From IMG/VR virus record IMGVR_UViG_3300027704_000014, positions 20,916 to 84,915 of that record: 64,000 nt of DNA. One strand, 5' to 3'. A program made the translations under genes and the position numbers. The DNA is from a virus. Positions within the stretch are counted from its first letter, which is position 1, and every line of letters begins with the position of its first letter. The notes under the pieces were generated by a model, which was not told the origin of the DNA, ran no database searches, and saw only the letters and a program-made list of their open reading frames with translations. Positions 31,978-41,727 of this stretch are shown here, piece after piece.

Positions 31978-34327
31978 CCTCACCACTACTAGTGCTAGTA
32001 AAGGGCATGTTAGCCATATCGCCTACAAGTTGTACAACCTGTGTTTGATTAGGGTTTAAGTCTTCTACTGATTGTGCATCAGTAGAGGCACGATATGCTG
32101 CCAAATCATTTAAGTGTTCGTTATCATCATTCACACCGGGTGAAATCTCAGCAGCAACTTCAACATCATGCGAACCACGATCCCATTTACCTGTTCCGAT
32201 ATAGTTGTAGTCAAAGGTAAAGTCAATGTTATCATTAAGGAATTTTTCTTCTTCAAGCAAATCATTAAAGTCTATGTCTCCGCGACCTGCTAATTTATCC
32301 CAATCTGGTTTTGCTAGTGCTCTTGCTCGCAGTGCAGGGTTACTTTGCATACGACTATAGTCTTGTGCAAAGAATGGGCCTTTTCTGCCTACTGGCGGTG
32401 CTTCTCTCATATCATATGGGTTGTCAATTTGCTTATAATCATATGTAAATTTAGCTGTCCAGCTGCCGGATGCACTAATTCTAAATTTGTACACTGCTGT
32501 AAACATGCCTGGTCCAAACTGATTGCCAAACTCTTTTAAATCAATCTCTGGATTGAAATGTATTTGGGCTGTGTAACCACCTCTGGTTCTCCACAACATT
32601 CTCAAGAAAGGCCATATCTCATTTACTAAGTTATCAGCAAACGGTGAGATGTCTGGCTTAATGATCTTGTAATCAAAATTCTCATATTCTATTTCGTGCT
32701 GAGCACCCGGATCATCTAATGTTATTTCATAATGTTCTTTAACTAAGTTACGTCTAATTGGATAACCATACGGTACGTCAGTACACCCTGCAATAAGATC
32801 TAAGTACATGTGGAAGAACTTAACACGATGCATAACGTGTGTTCCTGCAATAGTAAAGTCATTTGCAATCCAATGATTCATATACTTGTGATACGAAACA
32901 TTATACTTATGAGGATTCTGCCCTACAATAGTTTCTGGTCCTACAGCCATTCCAACACCGGCACCAACGTTGTTGATGTTCATGTTTCTGTTACGCCATA
33001 AGAACTGCATACTTTGTGCAAAGTCGTCGTGCTTCTCTGTTGGGAAGCCTACGATCCAGTTAGTGGCCGCCATTACGCCGTACTTCTTGCCCCACTTAAA
33101 GTTATCTTCCATTTCCTTAATTGTGACACCCTTAGCCATGTCGTCTAGTACACGTTGACTACCAGATTCGATACCGTAGTTAAACATAATGCAACCACCG
33201 TCGCCGGAGATGTCTCTGAAAAATTCTTCGTCCATTCTACCATCGCAACGAGCATAACCTGTCCAACGCATAGGAATTTTCTTTGCTCTTAGTGCAAGTG
33301 AAAACGCCCTTAGTTCATTGGGTACGCCATTTACAAGACTGTCAATGAACCACATGATGTCTGCACCTTTCTCATAGTACAAATATTCTGCTTCTGTGAT
33401 AACATCAACTGCCTGACGCTGTCTATATTTCCAAAAGTGTGTTTCTTCGCAGAACGTACACTTAGCTGTGCAACCACGTGAGAACTCTGAGGTTACTCCG
33501 TTAGGTACTTTATATTCATTAAAGTCTAGGCCAGTGTAGTCTGGCATAGGCATACCGTTGATGTTTATACGTTCAGTATTAGATTGTTTTAGAACTTGTG
33601 GCTCATCATGTGTAATGCCCTCTTCGAGTTCTTTTAAAATTTGTAGTATAGCATGTTCGCCTTCGCCTGTTACAACATAGTCGTATAAGCCTTTGCTGTC
33701 GAACCAATCCTTGTGTACGTTACTGCCGCCGACCATTTGTTTAATGTGAGGCGCACGTCTACGCAATTCTGCAGACATCCAGTTAGTAGGCTCTTCAGAG
33801 ATGTAATACTGACTGAATCCTACAATAGTGGGGTTTGCTTCTATGATTTGATCAATGCCTTTTATAAGCAATGGTTCCAACAACGGATGGATATCTGTTA
33901 AGTAGGTATCGCCTAGCCAATGCCAACTAGCACTCGGATCCCACAACATAAAAGGTATTTTATTATTAGGTAGCCAGTCGTCTCTGAACAGATTATACGC
34001 TTTTACATTAAGATCGATAATAGTAGTTTCGTAGCCAGTGCTTTTTAATACACCACTTAGTCTTGCTAAGTTAAAAGGTGGAAACTCTGGTGCCCACTCA
34101 GGACACATAACAAGCATTACAGATGACTCTCTGGTTTTATATTCTGTATATACAGTTGTCATCTTCTTCTGCTGGACTTTCTTTGCAAATGGAGCAATAA
34201 CTTCCATCATGGTTTGATGTCTAGCATCTTCGATACTTAGATCTGGCTTAGCGTATGAGTTCACTTTTTCTGTTGCCAGATTATCTAAGTTGAAATCAAT
34301 TACTGGCTTTTTTGAGTCGTCTGACAT
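31970..34327 (-). CDS. B12-binding-domain radical SAM protein, 785 aa
   Basis: The first 250 residues have the B12-binding-like pattern: PPFNLARLSGVLK, IIDLNVKAYN, IVGFSQYY, and TGEGEHAI. The radical SAM core has SRGCTAKCTFC (Cys286, Cys290, Cys293) and WFIDSLVN. NYGIESGSQRVLDDM follows, typical of BchE/MiaB-like enzymes. The C-terminal 200 residues are extra. Such enzymes do C- or P-methylation, cyclisation or rearrangement. A weak GGTAAATA lies upstream. It leads the operon with the amidinotransferase. Confidence 0.88.
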   Translation of the reverse strand: MSDDSKKPVIDFNLDNLATEKVNSYAKPDLSIEDARHQTMMEVIAPFAKKVQQKKMTTVYTEYKTRESSVMLVMCPEWAPEFPPFNLARLSGVLKSTGYETTIIDLNVKAYNLFRDDWLPNNKIPFMLWDPSASWHWLGDTYLTDIHPLLEPLLIKGIDQIIEANPTIVGFSQYYISEEPTNWMSAELRRRAPHIKQMVGGSNVHKDWFDSKGLYDYVVTGEGEHAILQILKELEEGITHDEPQVLKQSNTERININGMPMPDYTGLDFNEYKVPNGVTSEFSRGCTAKCTFCEETHFWKYRQRQAVDVITEAEYLYYEKGADIMWFIDSLVNGVPNELRAFSLALRAKKIPMRWTGYARCDGRMDEEFFRDISGDGGCIMFNYGIESGSQRVLDDMAKGVTIKEMEDNFKWGKKYGVMAATNWIVGFPTEKHDDFAQSMQFLWRNRNMNINNVGAGVGMAVGPETIVGQNPHKYNVSYHKYMNHWIANDFTIAGTHVMHRVKFFHMYLDLIAGCTDVPYGYPIRRNLVKEHYEITLDDPGAQHEIEYENFDYKIIKPDISPFADNLVNEIWPFLRMLWRTRGGYTAQIHFNPEIDLKEFGNQFGPGMFTAVYKFRISASGSWTAKFTYDYKQIDNPYDMREAPPVGRKGPFFAQDYSRMQSNPALRARALAKPDWDKLAGRGDIDFNDLLEEEKFLNDNIDFTFDYNYIGTGKWDRGSHDVEVAAEISPGVNDDNEHLNDLAAYRASTDAQSVEDLNPNQTQVVQLVGDMANMPFTSTSSGEDD

Positions 34328-34370
34328 AATTTCTTCTGTTCCTATTGATGCAGCTATTTACCGCTTTTTG

Positions 34371-35960
34371 CTAGTATGCAGTATTGTTCATGAGCAACCG
34401 AGAGAAGTTCATTGGTGCTGCTATTAGCTCTTTATTTCTACTAAGTACATCAAAATTATGCTGTAGGGTAGGCACCATTTCTTCTATCATTTGTTGCCAC
34501 TCGTCATGTGATAAGTTTATTAAACGTTTAGCTTCTTCCATTACCATATCCATTCGTTTATCACAGTCCGGTTCTAAATCGTAACTCTCATCTATCCATC
34601 TGCTGAACGTTTTATACCCGAACTTGCGTAGGTTTTCTAATGTTCTATCTACCCCTACTACTACAAACGGATGCTTCATACATAATGGTTTATATATTTT
34701 TTCACTTAAAAATACACTGTTTGTTGGCTGAATATCTACAAGATGGTTGTACTTGTATGTGTCTTTATAAAATAATGTTTCGTTTACAATACTAAAATAC
34801 GAAGTATCAAAATGTGATATATCGTCACTTTGCAAGTCTGCTGGATTCCAGCGTTCTTCTGTTTTGTTTAAGTTATAATCTAATTCAGGCACAACGTTTT
34901 CAAAGAAATAATGCATAGTATCTTCCCAGTGCCCTATGTCGCCCGGTAAACGAATACCTTTCCATCTATCAAGGTGGCCATCTGTATTATAAAAACTAAC
35001 GTGTCCTTGCTCTATTAAGCCTGCACTGTGTAATTCTGTTATAACTTTTACACGATGTAATCTAGGCATACGGTTATAACATAAGTATTTCTTTTCACGT
35101 TTGCCTGTGTATACTTCTCTGTTTATTTCAGAATAATGACCTACTAGTCCTTGTTCAAACATCATGCCTTTTGCTACTGCTTCAAACCTTGCACAAGGTA
35201 CTATAGCTAATTCTTCTTCAAACCCGTGTTGTTTACACCAGTTACTATATATTTGTTGACCGTTTAGTGCTCCGGTGAGAAACAAAAATCTATTATCAAA
35301 GCCTGGTATGTGCTTTCTTACACGTCTAATAATACTATGACATGTATACAACCTTGTCCAATACATTGCTTCGTCTTTGTCATCGAAGGCAAAGTACTCT
35401 ATACCGTTATATATTTTTTTCTTAATAAAATCTACTAAATCTAATACCGCTAATTGGTCAATAGCATGTTCACGTATAGGTCCTGCATATATTGGAAATA
35501 GTCTGCCTGACTCAAAGTATGGTAGCAGTGGAGAAAAACTAGATCGAAGTACTACGTCATAATTGCCTGAATTTCTACTGTTTGATTCGCCTAAATCTGA
35601 TATGCTCAATTCATTATTTACACGTTGAATAAAATCTGAGCCGTTCCATACCCACTTATCGTTCGAAGTTAGATGTTGCATATCTGCCTGATTGTATGCA
35701 GTAGTTTCTTCATCATCTATTATAAGCAGTGTTTTATTGTAATAATTTTGAAAGTACTCTCGATTCAAACCAACTACTATGGATACATCATATCTAGCAA
35801 AGTCTTCCTTTTCGCCGATGCCTGTATGTACTAATGACTGTATTCCTATGCTCTTTAGTTCTTGTACTAAGTCATCCATCTCTAAGGCTATACAGTCTGT
35901 GATGATTTCAATTTGATCACCAAACTTTTTTGCTTGTTGTGCAATTAAATGTGTATTCAT
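34371..35960 (-). CDS. Glycosyltransferase-like paralog C, 529 aa
   Basis: Carries the shared C-terminal block (SEKIYKPLCMKHPFVVVG, LENLRKFGYKTFSRWIDESYD), very close to the 459-aa-frame paralog at 36757. A central LCYNRMPRLHRVKVI segment matches LNFNRRWRLHRPLMT there. The conserved NRxxRLHR followed by SEKIxKP is a family pattern of GT-B-like proteins in marine phages and SAR11, as far as I recall. Substrate unknown. ATGA overlap with the SGNH-like gene upstream. Confidence 0.65.
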   Translation of the reverse strand: MNTHLIAQQAKKFGDQIEIITDCIALEMDDLVQELKSIGIQSLVHTGIGEKEDFARYDVSIVVGLNREYFQNYYNKTLLIIDDEETTAYNQADMQHLTSNDKWVWNGSDFIQRVNNELSISDLGESNSRNSGNYDVVLRSSFSPLLPYFESGRLFPIYAGPIREHAIDQLAVLDLVDFIKKKIYNGIEYFAFDDKDEAMYWTRLYTCHSIIRRVRKHIPGFDNRFLFLTGALNGQQIYSNWCKQHGFEEELAIVPCARFEAVAKGMMFEQGLVGHYSEINREVYTGKREKKYLCYNRMPRLHRVKVITELHSAGLIEQGHVSFYNTDGHLDRWKGIRLPGDIGHWEDTMHYFFENVVPELDYNLNKTEERWNPADLQSDDISHFDTSYFSIVNETLFYKDTYKYNHLVDIQPTNSVFLSEKIYKPLCMKHPFVVVGVDRTLENLRKFGYKTFSRWIDESYDLEPDCDKRMDMVMEEAKRLINLSHDEWQQMIEEMVPTLQHNFDVLSRNKELIAAPMNFSRLLMNNTAY

Positions 35961-36760
35961 GTAAGATCAAACCACGCATGTAATAGTTGTTCTGGTCGTT
36001 CTTCTATTGCTTCAGTATGGGTATCACACGAGCTTGCCCATTCTCCTGTTTCACTAGATAAGTTAAAACCTATTTTGTTTAAGTAGTCGTAATATGTTTT
36101 TGTTTTAGGATGATAATCTACGCTAGGATTTCCTTCGTGGTCGTTGAATGCAAATGTTTCTGCCCACGATCCTCCGCAACCTCTATTTAGAAGATCCGGA
36201 AGTATCTGGTTCCTAAGATCATTGTAAAATATATTTAAATCAGTATAGTCATTTGATAGATCCGGAGTCTGGCTTAACCCATAGTAATCTTGCATATCAG
36301 GATCTACTCCCCACATCGAAATACTATCAAACGATTGCGACTCGAGCATTTTCATTGCTGTGTCTACAATAGCATAGTCCCTTACAGCAAACCCTTTAGT
36401 ATCAGATAGATACTTGTTTACAATCTCTAACGGAATATCACTCTGCGAATATATGTTGCCGGGTGTTTTCCAGTCATTATCTTTAAAACTGTCTTGTCTA
36501 TAGAACGTTGTCCACATAATAGTAACTAAGTCATCTTCGCCAATGTTATAGTATCGCATTGCTTGACTTAACTTAGAAAGTATGTAAGTGTTTCCTGCTC
36601 CAGGTTTACCAGTGTTTACATAGCCTGCATCTGGCATTTCGTGTGTAATTACGTCAGCCCATGTAGGCCAATAGTAGTTAGTAAAACTGCAACCAAATGC
36701 AAAATGTCTTTTATATTTTTTTAGATCTAAATCTTTAATGTTTTGTGTATTGTATATCAT
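35957..36760 (-). CDS. SGNH-hydrolase-like protein C, 267 aa
   Basis: FAFGCSFTNYYWPTWADVI is almost the same as FTFGCSMTEYQWPTWADML in the protein at 26843, so the two are paralogs. KPGAGNTYI gives the second SGNH block. Located between two glycosyltransferase-like paralogs with ATGA overlaps on both sides. Likely modifies a glycan ester or acyl group; inference. Confidence 0.62.
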   Translation of the reverse strand: MIYNTQNIKDLDLKKYKRHFAFGCSFTNYYWPTWADVITHEMPDAGYVNTGKPGAGNTYILSKLSQAMRYYNIGEDDLVTIMWTTFYRQDSFKDNDWKTPGNIYSQSDIPLEIVNKYLSDTKGFAVRDYAIVDTAMKMLESQSFDSISMWGVDPDMQDYYGLSQTPDLSNDYTDLNIFYNDLRNQILPDLLNRGCGGSWAETFAFNDHEGNPSVDYHPKTKTYYDYLNKIGFNLSSETGEWASSCDTHTEAIEERPEQLLHAWFDLT

Positions 36761-38085
36761 GTGTGTTTATATATGAACTCTTTTTTATGTGTTAGTACAG
36801 TAAAGTTATGCTCTGCAATTTCTCTACAAAATTTCAAGTAATCTTCTAATGCTTCGCCTTCTAATTTGCATAGTCTGTCTACTTCCTTGAGTATAGCAAT
36901 AAGCCTAAGCCAGTTATCTTCAATGCTATCATAACTCTCGTCTATTACTGGTGAATATGTTTTATACCCTAGCCCTCGTAAATACTTTAATGTATGCGGT
37001 GTTGCACATAGTACAAAAGGATGTCTAAATAAAATTGCTTTAAATATCTTTTCACTGAGGAAACAACTATCTTCCCAATCTCTATATTCTGTAAAGAATA
37101 TAGTTTCACTTACTAAACTAAAGTAAGTATCTTCGTACAGTTTATCTATGTGATCAGATGTTTCTAGTTGTGCTTGGTTTATGCTTAGATCAGGCTTGTC
37201 TAATGTTAGTTCACCTATATTAGAAATCCTTTCTCTGTTAGCAACTAGCACACGGTGTATGCCTTCATGAAAAAGAAATGACTCTTGTATTATGTAGTCT
37301 AATTCCGTTGTCCATGTTCTATTGTCATCTGATTTTGCTAAACTAACATGCCCTAACTTTAATAAGTCTGAACTTTCTAATAGTGCTGTCATTAAAGGTC
37401 TATGCAAACGCCACCGCCTATTAAAGTTTAAAAACTTCTTAGGATACTCTTTACTTTGTAATACATTAGGCATCTTGGCTTTGCCATTTGCTACCTGGGT
37501 TGCTAGACCTGCGTCTCCATTAATCGGCACCAGGTGGCCGCCCCCTGCTGGAACCTCATGTGAGTGGCTGTCTGATGGAAGAGTCATAGTATGTATTCCA
37601 TATTTGTCTGCTATCATTCCGAACCAGTCAGATTGTACAGCAAATTCAAATTCTAACATACTGTGATATTGAAAAGGCCTTCTACCGTATAGTTTTACAT
37701 ATTCATCAAATTTTTGTTGCAAATCTAATGCACCTGAGAACAGTATTAATTTCTGTGGTGGTATTTCATATCTGTCAATAACCCATTCGTATATTTCACC
37801 AATAAGATTACTAAAGCCTTCGTGGAAGTTTTCAAGTATTATATAACATTCATCATTAGGATCTTTAATCCTAGACATTAAATCAGGTCCAACGTCTTTT
37901 GATATGTTGGCGAGATTAAGACTTACTACTGATTTAAATTCTATTAAATAGTAATCAATAGGATCGGCATCCCAATCTTTAATTCTAGTAACCATAGATA
38001 CTGCACGGTGCTCTCTAATGAATATTTCGTTTCGACTGCCCTGTGTATCGTAGTACCAGTATCCGTCTGAATTAAGAAGCGGCAT
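36757..38085 (-). CDS. Glycosyltransferase-like paralog D, 442 aa
   Basis: LNFNRRWRLHRPLMT and LSEKIFKAILFRHPFVL, then LKYLRGLGYKTYSPVIDESYD, place it in the same family as 34371. ATG 38085 is chosen; a TTG start at 38136 would overlap the upstream radical SAM gene by 65 nt. A central region (GAGGGHLVPIN) is unique. Function inferred from the family pattern only. Confidence 0.62.
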   Translation of the reverse strand: MPLLNSDGYWYYDTQGSRNEIFIREHRAVSMVTRIKDWDADPIDYYLIEFKSVVSLNLANISKDVGPDLMSRIKDPNDECYIILENFHEGFSNLIGEIYEWVIDRYEIPPQKLILFSGALDLQQKFDEYVKLYGRRPFQYHSMLEFEFAVQSDWFGMIADKYGIHTMTLPSDSHSHEVPAGGGHLVPINGDAGLATQVANGKAKMPNVLQSKEYPKKFLNFNRRWRLHRPLMTALLESSDLLKLGHVSLAKSDDNRTWTTELDYIIQESFLFHEGIHRVLVANRERISNIGELTLDKPDLSINQAQLETSDHIDKLYEDTYFSLVSETIFFTEYRDWEDSCFLSEKIFKAILFRHPFVLCATPHTLKYLRGLGYKTYSPVIDESYDSIEDNWLRLIAILKEVDRLCKLEGEALEDYLKFCREIAEHNFTVLTHKKEFIYKHT

Positions 38086-39166
38086 CTGACTTGTTGCCCC
38101 AATCAGCGTCTGTCTTATCAAATCCTTCACCAGCAATAGTTGCTTCTACATCAATTGCTTCTGCGGCTTCTCTGTTTTCTATAGTCTTTTCATCCAGTTC
38201 TGAAAGTTCTCTTTTAGGAATAATAATATCTGTACCACAATGACAATGCATCTTGTCACATATAACAGTTCTAGGTTCTACATAACGAATGTCTTTCATT
38301 ATGTGTCCTACTTCGCCACTTACACCACAACTTGCTAATGTAATTTGTCCTGTTGGACTAATAAAGATACTGTCTCCTATACGGCATTCCCAACCTGTAA
38401 AAAAGTTTTGTCTGCGTACAATAACATCATTACTGTTACAAGGCTCAGTTGATCCGTCTGCATACAAGTTAAAACTTTGTGCTTTACTTTCTTTATATGG
38501 CTTAGGAATTGTAAACTCCATTTCGCAACTGTGTGATTCAATAAACTTTGTTTTATCATCGTCGTCATACTTCCATGGACCTGCGTTAACAGTCATTTCG
38601 TCATATAGTGGTGTCCATTCAATGAAGTAGTTAGGCATTGCTTTTTTAAGCTCTTCGCCATATTCTACGACTTCCCAAAATCTTTCATCATGTAATAACA
38701 GTTTAGTAGCAAGGTAGTTTACTTTGTCACATAGGAACATATTCTTTTCTTTATAACTAGCCTTGTCAGCAAACTCTACGTGAAAACTTGCAACAATGTC
38801 ATCAAACAAATGTACATGTTTCTGCCACCATGCTAGTGGTCTACTTAGGTTTGTGTTTACAGCAATAGTTGCGTCTGGCAACTTAGCTCTTAGATATTCT
38901 ACAATCGGAATAAAGTGTTTCCATGCAGTTGGCTCTCCGCCACTAAAGAAAAACTTATAATGCTTGTAGCCATCTTTCTTGTAATTTGCAATTATTGTAT
39001 CTAAATTGTCTAGGTAAATTTGTAAGTCGCCCTCATTACGAAAGTCTCCTAACCAGTTACCAGGATTACAATAACTGCAACTATAGTTACAGAAGTTGTT
39101 TACCTGCCAGGTAATACTGAGATATTTCTCAGGTGCTTCAACCGCAATTAATTTTGTTCTATCCAT
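38072..39166 (-). CDS. Radical SAM protein with C-terminal auxiliary cluster
   Basis: 364 residues. NFCNYSCSYC gives Cys26, Cys30 and Cys33, and FFFSGGEPTAW is the SAM-binding GGE motif. The C-terminal part has WECRIG, SCGVSG and ICDKMHCHCG, Cys positions suitable for a SPASM/twitch-type auxiliary [4Fe-4S] cluster. Related enzymes modify peptides, sugars or aminocyclitols. It overlaps the next radical SAM gene by 19 nt. Confidence 0.88.
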   Translation of the reverse strand: MDRTKLIAVEAPEKYLSITWQVNNFCNYSCSYCNPGNWLGDFRNEGDLQIYLDNLDTIIANYKKDGYKHYKFFFSGGEPTAWKHFIPIVEYLRAKLPDATIAVNTNLSRPLAWWQKHVHLFDDIVASFHVEFADKASYKEKNMFLCDKVNYLATKLLLHDERFWEVVEYGEELKKAMPNYFIEWTPLYDEMTVNAGPWKYDDDDKTKFIESHSCEMEFTIPKPYKESKAQSFNLYADGSTEPCNSNDVIVRRQNFFTGWECRIGDSIFISPTGQITLASCGVSGEVGHIMKDIRYVEPRTVICDKMHCHCGTDIIIPKRELSELDEKTIENREAAEAIDVEATIAGEGFDKTDADWGNKSDAAS

Positions 39167-40476
39167 TGTCTAACCTCTAATAATCTGGGTGAGATCTCTG
39201 CAAGTTCTTCACCACGCATTTTGTCCATTACATCGTTTTCTTTAAAAAATTCTTCTAGCTTATCCCTGTTCTCTTCGCCATTACGCAACGTCATCATAAT
39301 CATTTTAAATGTATCATTCATGTTGCTGTCTTCTGGTTTAGGAAATTTCTCATAGTACAGTCTAAACTCTCGCATCAGATCAAGTCTAAACTTCTCAGGT
39401 AATATAGATATGTTTGCCCAATCTGGAGCAGTAAGCATATTTAGCCTTGGGGGATTAGTTATTGACGTAAATCCGTTCTCAAACATCCAGTCAAACATTT
39501 CACTGTAATGCCAAATGTTCCATAGGCTAATTGTAGGTGTTAATCCTAATCTAATCTGTGGCGCACGTTCTCTAATAGCAAACATATTTTTCTTAATACG
39601 TTCCCATTTAAATCCTTTACGAATTATGTCGCCTGCTTCTCCAACTGCATCAATACTTGCCCACATTTCAATATCTGGGAAATGTTGCCATAGCTCAAAC
39701 AAGTCTCGCTCGCCTTTAACTTTATCTTGGTATTTGATTTTACTCATGTTAGTAGTATAGTTTAGCCTAATGTCTTTGGCCATGCCGTTCTCAATCCAAT
39801 AATCTAAGCATTCATAATGCTCAGGGTGGACTAGAATCTCGCCGCCTGCAAAGTAAACTTCTTGTACATCATTTAAGTGTGGCTTTAGTGCCTCCATGAA
39901 CGAGCCGTCTGCATTTACACTCAGTAGTGTTTCTCTGCCTTTACGGTTAATCCATGTAGTCTCATCTACTAGTTTTAATTTTTCGTCGCCCCATAAGTTA
40001 GAGCATCCAGGCCCACAACTACGACATTTAAAATTACAAAGATTACTAAATCGTATATCCATGTATTTCATTTTAAAGTCTTCAATACCACCATCTTCTT
40101 GCGTATCAAGTAGCATTGTAATATTTTCTCTAGTGTTCTCGGGCTTTTTGGTTGTAAATTGTTGTGTGTTTTGACTAATACGCAAACTCCATGTGCCTAC
40201 TTTCTCTAGGTCATAGCATCGTTGGCAACGAGCGTCCGGCTCATCTGCTAACATCTTCTTACGCATTACTTTGTATTCGTCACTGTTCATTACATCAATA
40301 ATAGTATCACCAGCTTTGTATTCAGCAACTGGTTCAGCACTATCAGCAATACAGCAAGGCATAATTCTATCATCAGGCCAAGCATGCATGTGAATCCACG
40401 GTAATACACAAAAGTGCTTACTGTCTTCTACAGCCTTAATTAAATTAGGCTCTTCAGCTATGTTATAGTCTGACAT
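39148..40476 (-). CDS. Twitch-domain radical SAM paralog 1, 442 aa
   Basis: An N-terminal Cys domain (Cys23 in FCVLPWIH, Cys41-42 in PCC, Cys84/87 in RCQRC) precedes the radical SAM CX3CX2C, CNFKCRSC (147-154). VYFAGGEILVH is the GGE motif. This layout, auxiliary cluster first and SAM core second, is the same in the two genes upstream of it (40477, 41724). The target is unknown; family members include sugar and peptide modifiers. Confidence 0.88.
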   Translation of the reverse strand: MSDYNIAEEPNLIKAVEDSKHFCVLPWIHMHAWPDDRIMPCCIADSAEPVAEYKAGDTIIDVMNSDEYKVMRKKMLADEPDARCQRCYDLEKVGTWSLRISQNTQQFTTKKPENTRENITMLLDTQEDGGIEDFKMKYMDIRFSNLCNFKCRSCGPGCSNLWGDEKLKLVDETTWINRKGRETLLSVNADGSFMEALKPHLNDVQEVYFAGGEILVHPEHYECLDYWIENGMAKDIRLNYTTNMSKIKYQDKVKGERDLFELWQHFPDIEMWASIDAVGEAGDIIRKGFKWERIKKNMFAIRERAPQIRLGLTPTISLWNIWHYSEMFDWMFENGFTSITNPPRLNMLTAPDWANISILPEKFRLDLMREFRLYYEKFPKPEDSNMNDTFKMIMMTLRNGEENRDKLEEFFKENDVMDKMRGEELAEISPRLLEVRQWIEQN

Positions 40477-41727
40477 TTACTCCATATCCTGTAATGGTTT
40501 TAGTTCTGGGAAGGCATCAAAGAAGTTCTCTCCCCTAAGTTTATTTAACCGATAAGTCATATGAAAGAAGTCTTTCTTGACTTCTTCCCATGTATCTTTT
40601 TGAGCAGCAAAGCCAGTGCCGCTTTTTATTAGTCCGTCTATTGCTCTTTCGCCTTGATACATACCCATAAGTTTTGCTTTTGCAGTCTCTTTCATACTTT
40701 TTGGCAATGCCTGAGCACAATAATGCTTAGGATTTGCCGCCAAGTACAAACTGTTATAAAAGTCTTTATCATAATCTAATAGTCCTGCTCCACTCATATA
40801 TTCAAAGAACTCGTATAATGTATAATAGTTCATTATACTTAATACAGTATTCATTTGGAAACTAATATGTTCTGTGGCTCTGAACTTTTTAAGGTTTGTC
40901 TCTACTCTGCCCCAATCAGTACCGTGTCGCATACATTCTGCTCTTTCGCCAAAGTGATCTATACTGCAACTCACTTCCACCTTATCGAAGTGTTTCCACA
41001 GTGCAAAAATATCTTTGTCTTTGTACGACACTGTACTGGCATTAGTGTTATATCGCAACACTGTGTCTGTTTTGCCTTTACGGATTAACTCCTCTAGTAT
41101 AATATAATGTTCCGGAGTAATTAACGGTTCTCCTCCAGCAAAGTATGCAATATCAATATGATCAACCTGATCTAATATCTCTTCTAATACTCCGCCTTCT
41201 TCATTATCAACATGGATAATAACCGGACCGTCTGGCTTCCAAGACTTTTTATCCTCTAGTGCCCACTGGCTACTAAATTCACTACCACAACTACGACACT
41301 TGAAATTACAGATGTTGCTAAAACGGATATCAAAATATCGCATCTTCATTTCATCTACATGCCCATCTTCGTGTGTCATTTCTAAACTTTCATCAAAGTA
41401 CTTACCGAAGTGCTCTATGCTGTACTTTCTGAAACTGTGTGGGCCTGCTTCTTCATGCGAATAACAAAAATCACATATCTTGTGATGTTTCTCATTCAAC
41501 ATATCCATACGCAAGTTCTTCATGAACTCGCCATTGAATGCTTCTTTAAGAGATACGTCTGCTGTATTAGCTATAGGCATTGTGTAGTCGTTGCTACAGC
41601 ACGGAAATATGTTACCCAAGGGTGTTGCATTCAAATGCGTCCATGGATACATACAAAAGGTTTTAGACTCGTTTAACAAGTAATCTTTGTCTAACTCTTT
41701 GAGTTTTAAATACTCTGACGTACTCAT
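40477..41727 (-). CDS. Twitch-domain radical SAM paralog 2, 416 aa
   Basis: Cys25 in FCMYPWTH, Cys43-44 in PCC, Cys85/88 in ICDFC, then the SAM core CNFKCRSC (140-147) and AYFAGGEPLITPEHY. About half the visible key positions match paralogs 1 and 3. Its start overlaps the previous gene stop by 4 nt, and no gap is left before the following gene. Confidence 0.88.
   Translation of the reverse strand: MSTSEYLKLKELDKDYLLNESKTFCMYPWTHLNATPLGNIFPCCSNDYTMPIANTADVSLKEAFNGEFMKNLRMDMLNEKHHKICDFCYSHEEAGPHSFRKYSIEHFGKYFDESLEMTHEDGHVDEMKMRYFDIRFSNICNFKCRSCGSEFSSQWALEDKKSWKPDGPVIIHVDNEEGGVLEEILDQVDHIDIAYFAGGEPLITPEHYIILEELIRKGKTDTVLRYNTNASTVSYKDKDIFALWKHFDKVEVSCSIDHFGERAECMRHGTDWGRVETNLKKFRATEHISFQMNTVLSIMNYYTLYEFFEYMSGAGLLDYDKDFYNSLYLAANPKHYCAQALPKSMKETAKAKLMGMYQGERAIDGLIKSGTGFAAQKDTWEEVKKDFFHMTYRLNKLRGENFFDAFPELKPLQDME

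Noticed and set aside
38086-38136. Upstream TTG start of glycosyltransferase-like paralog D
   Set aside because: It would overlap the radical SAM gene by 65 nt and needs a TTG codon; ATG 38085 gives a normal overlap.
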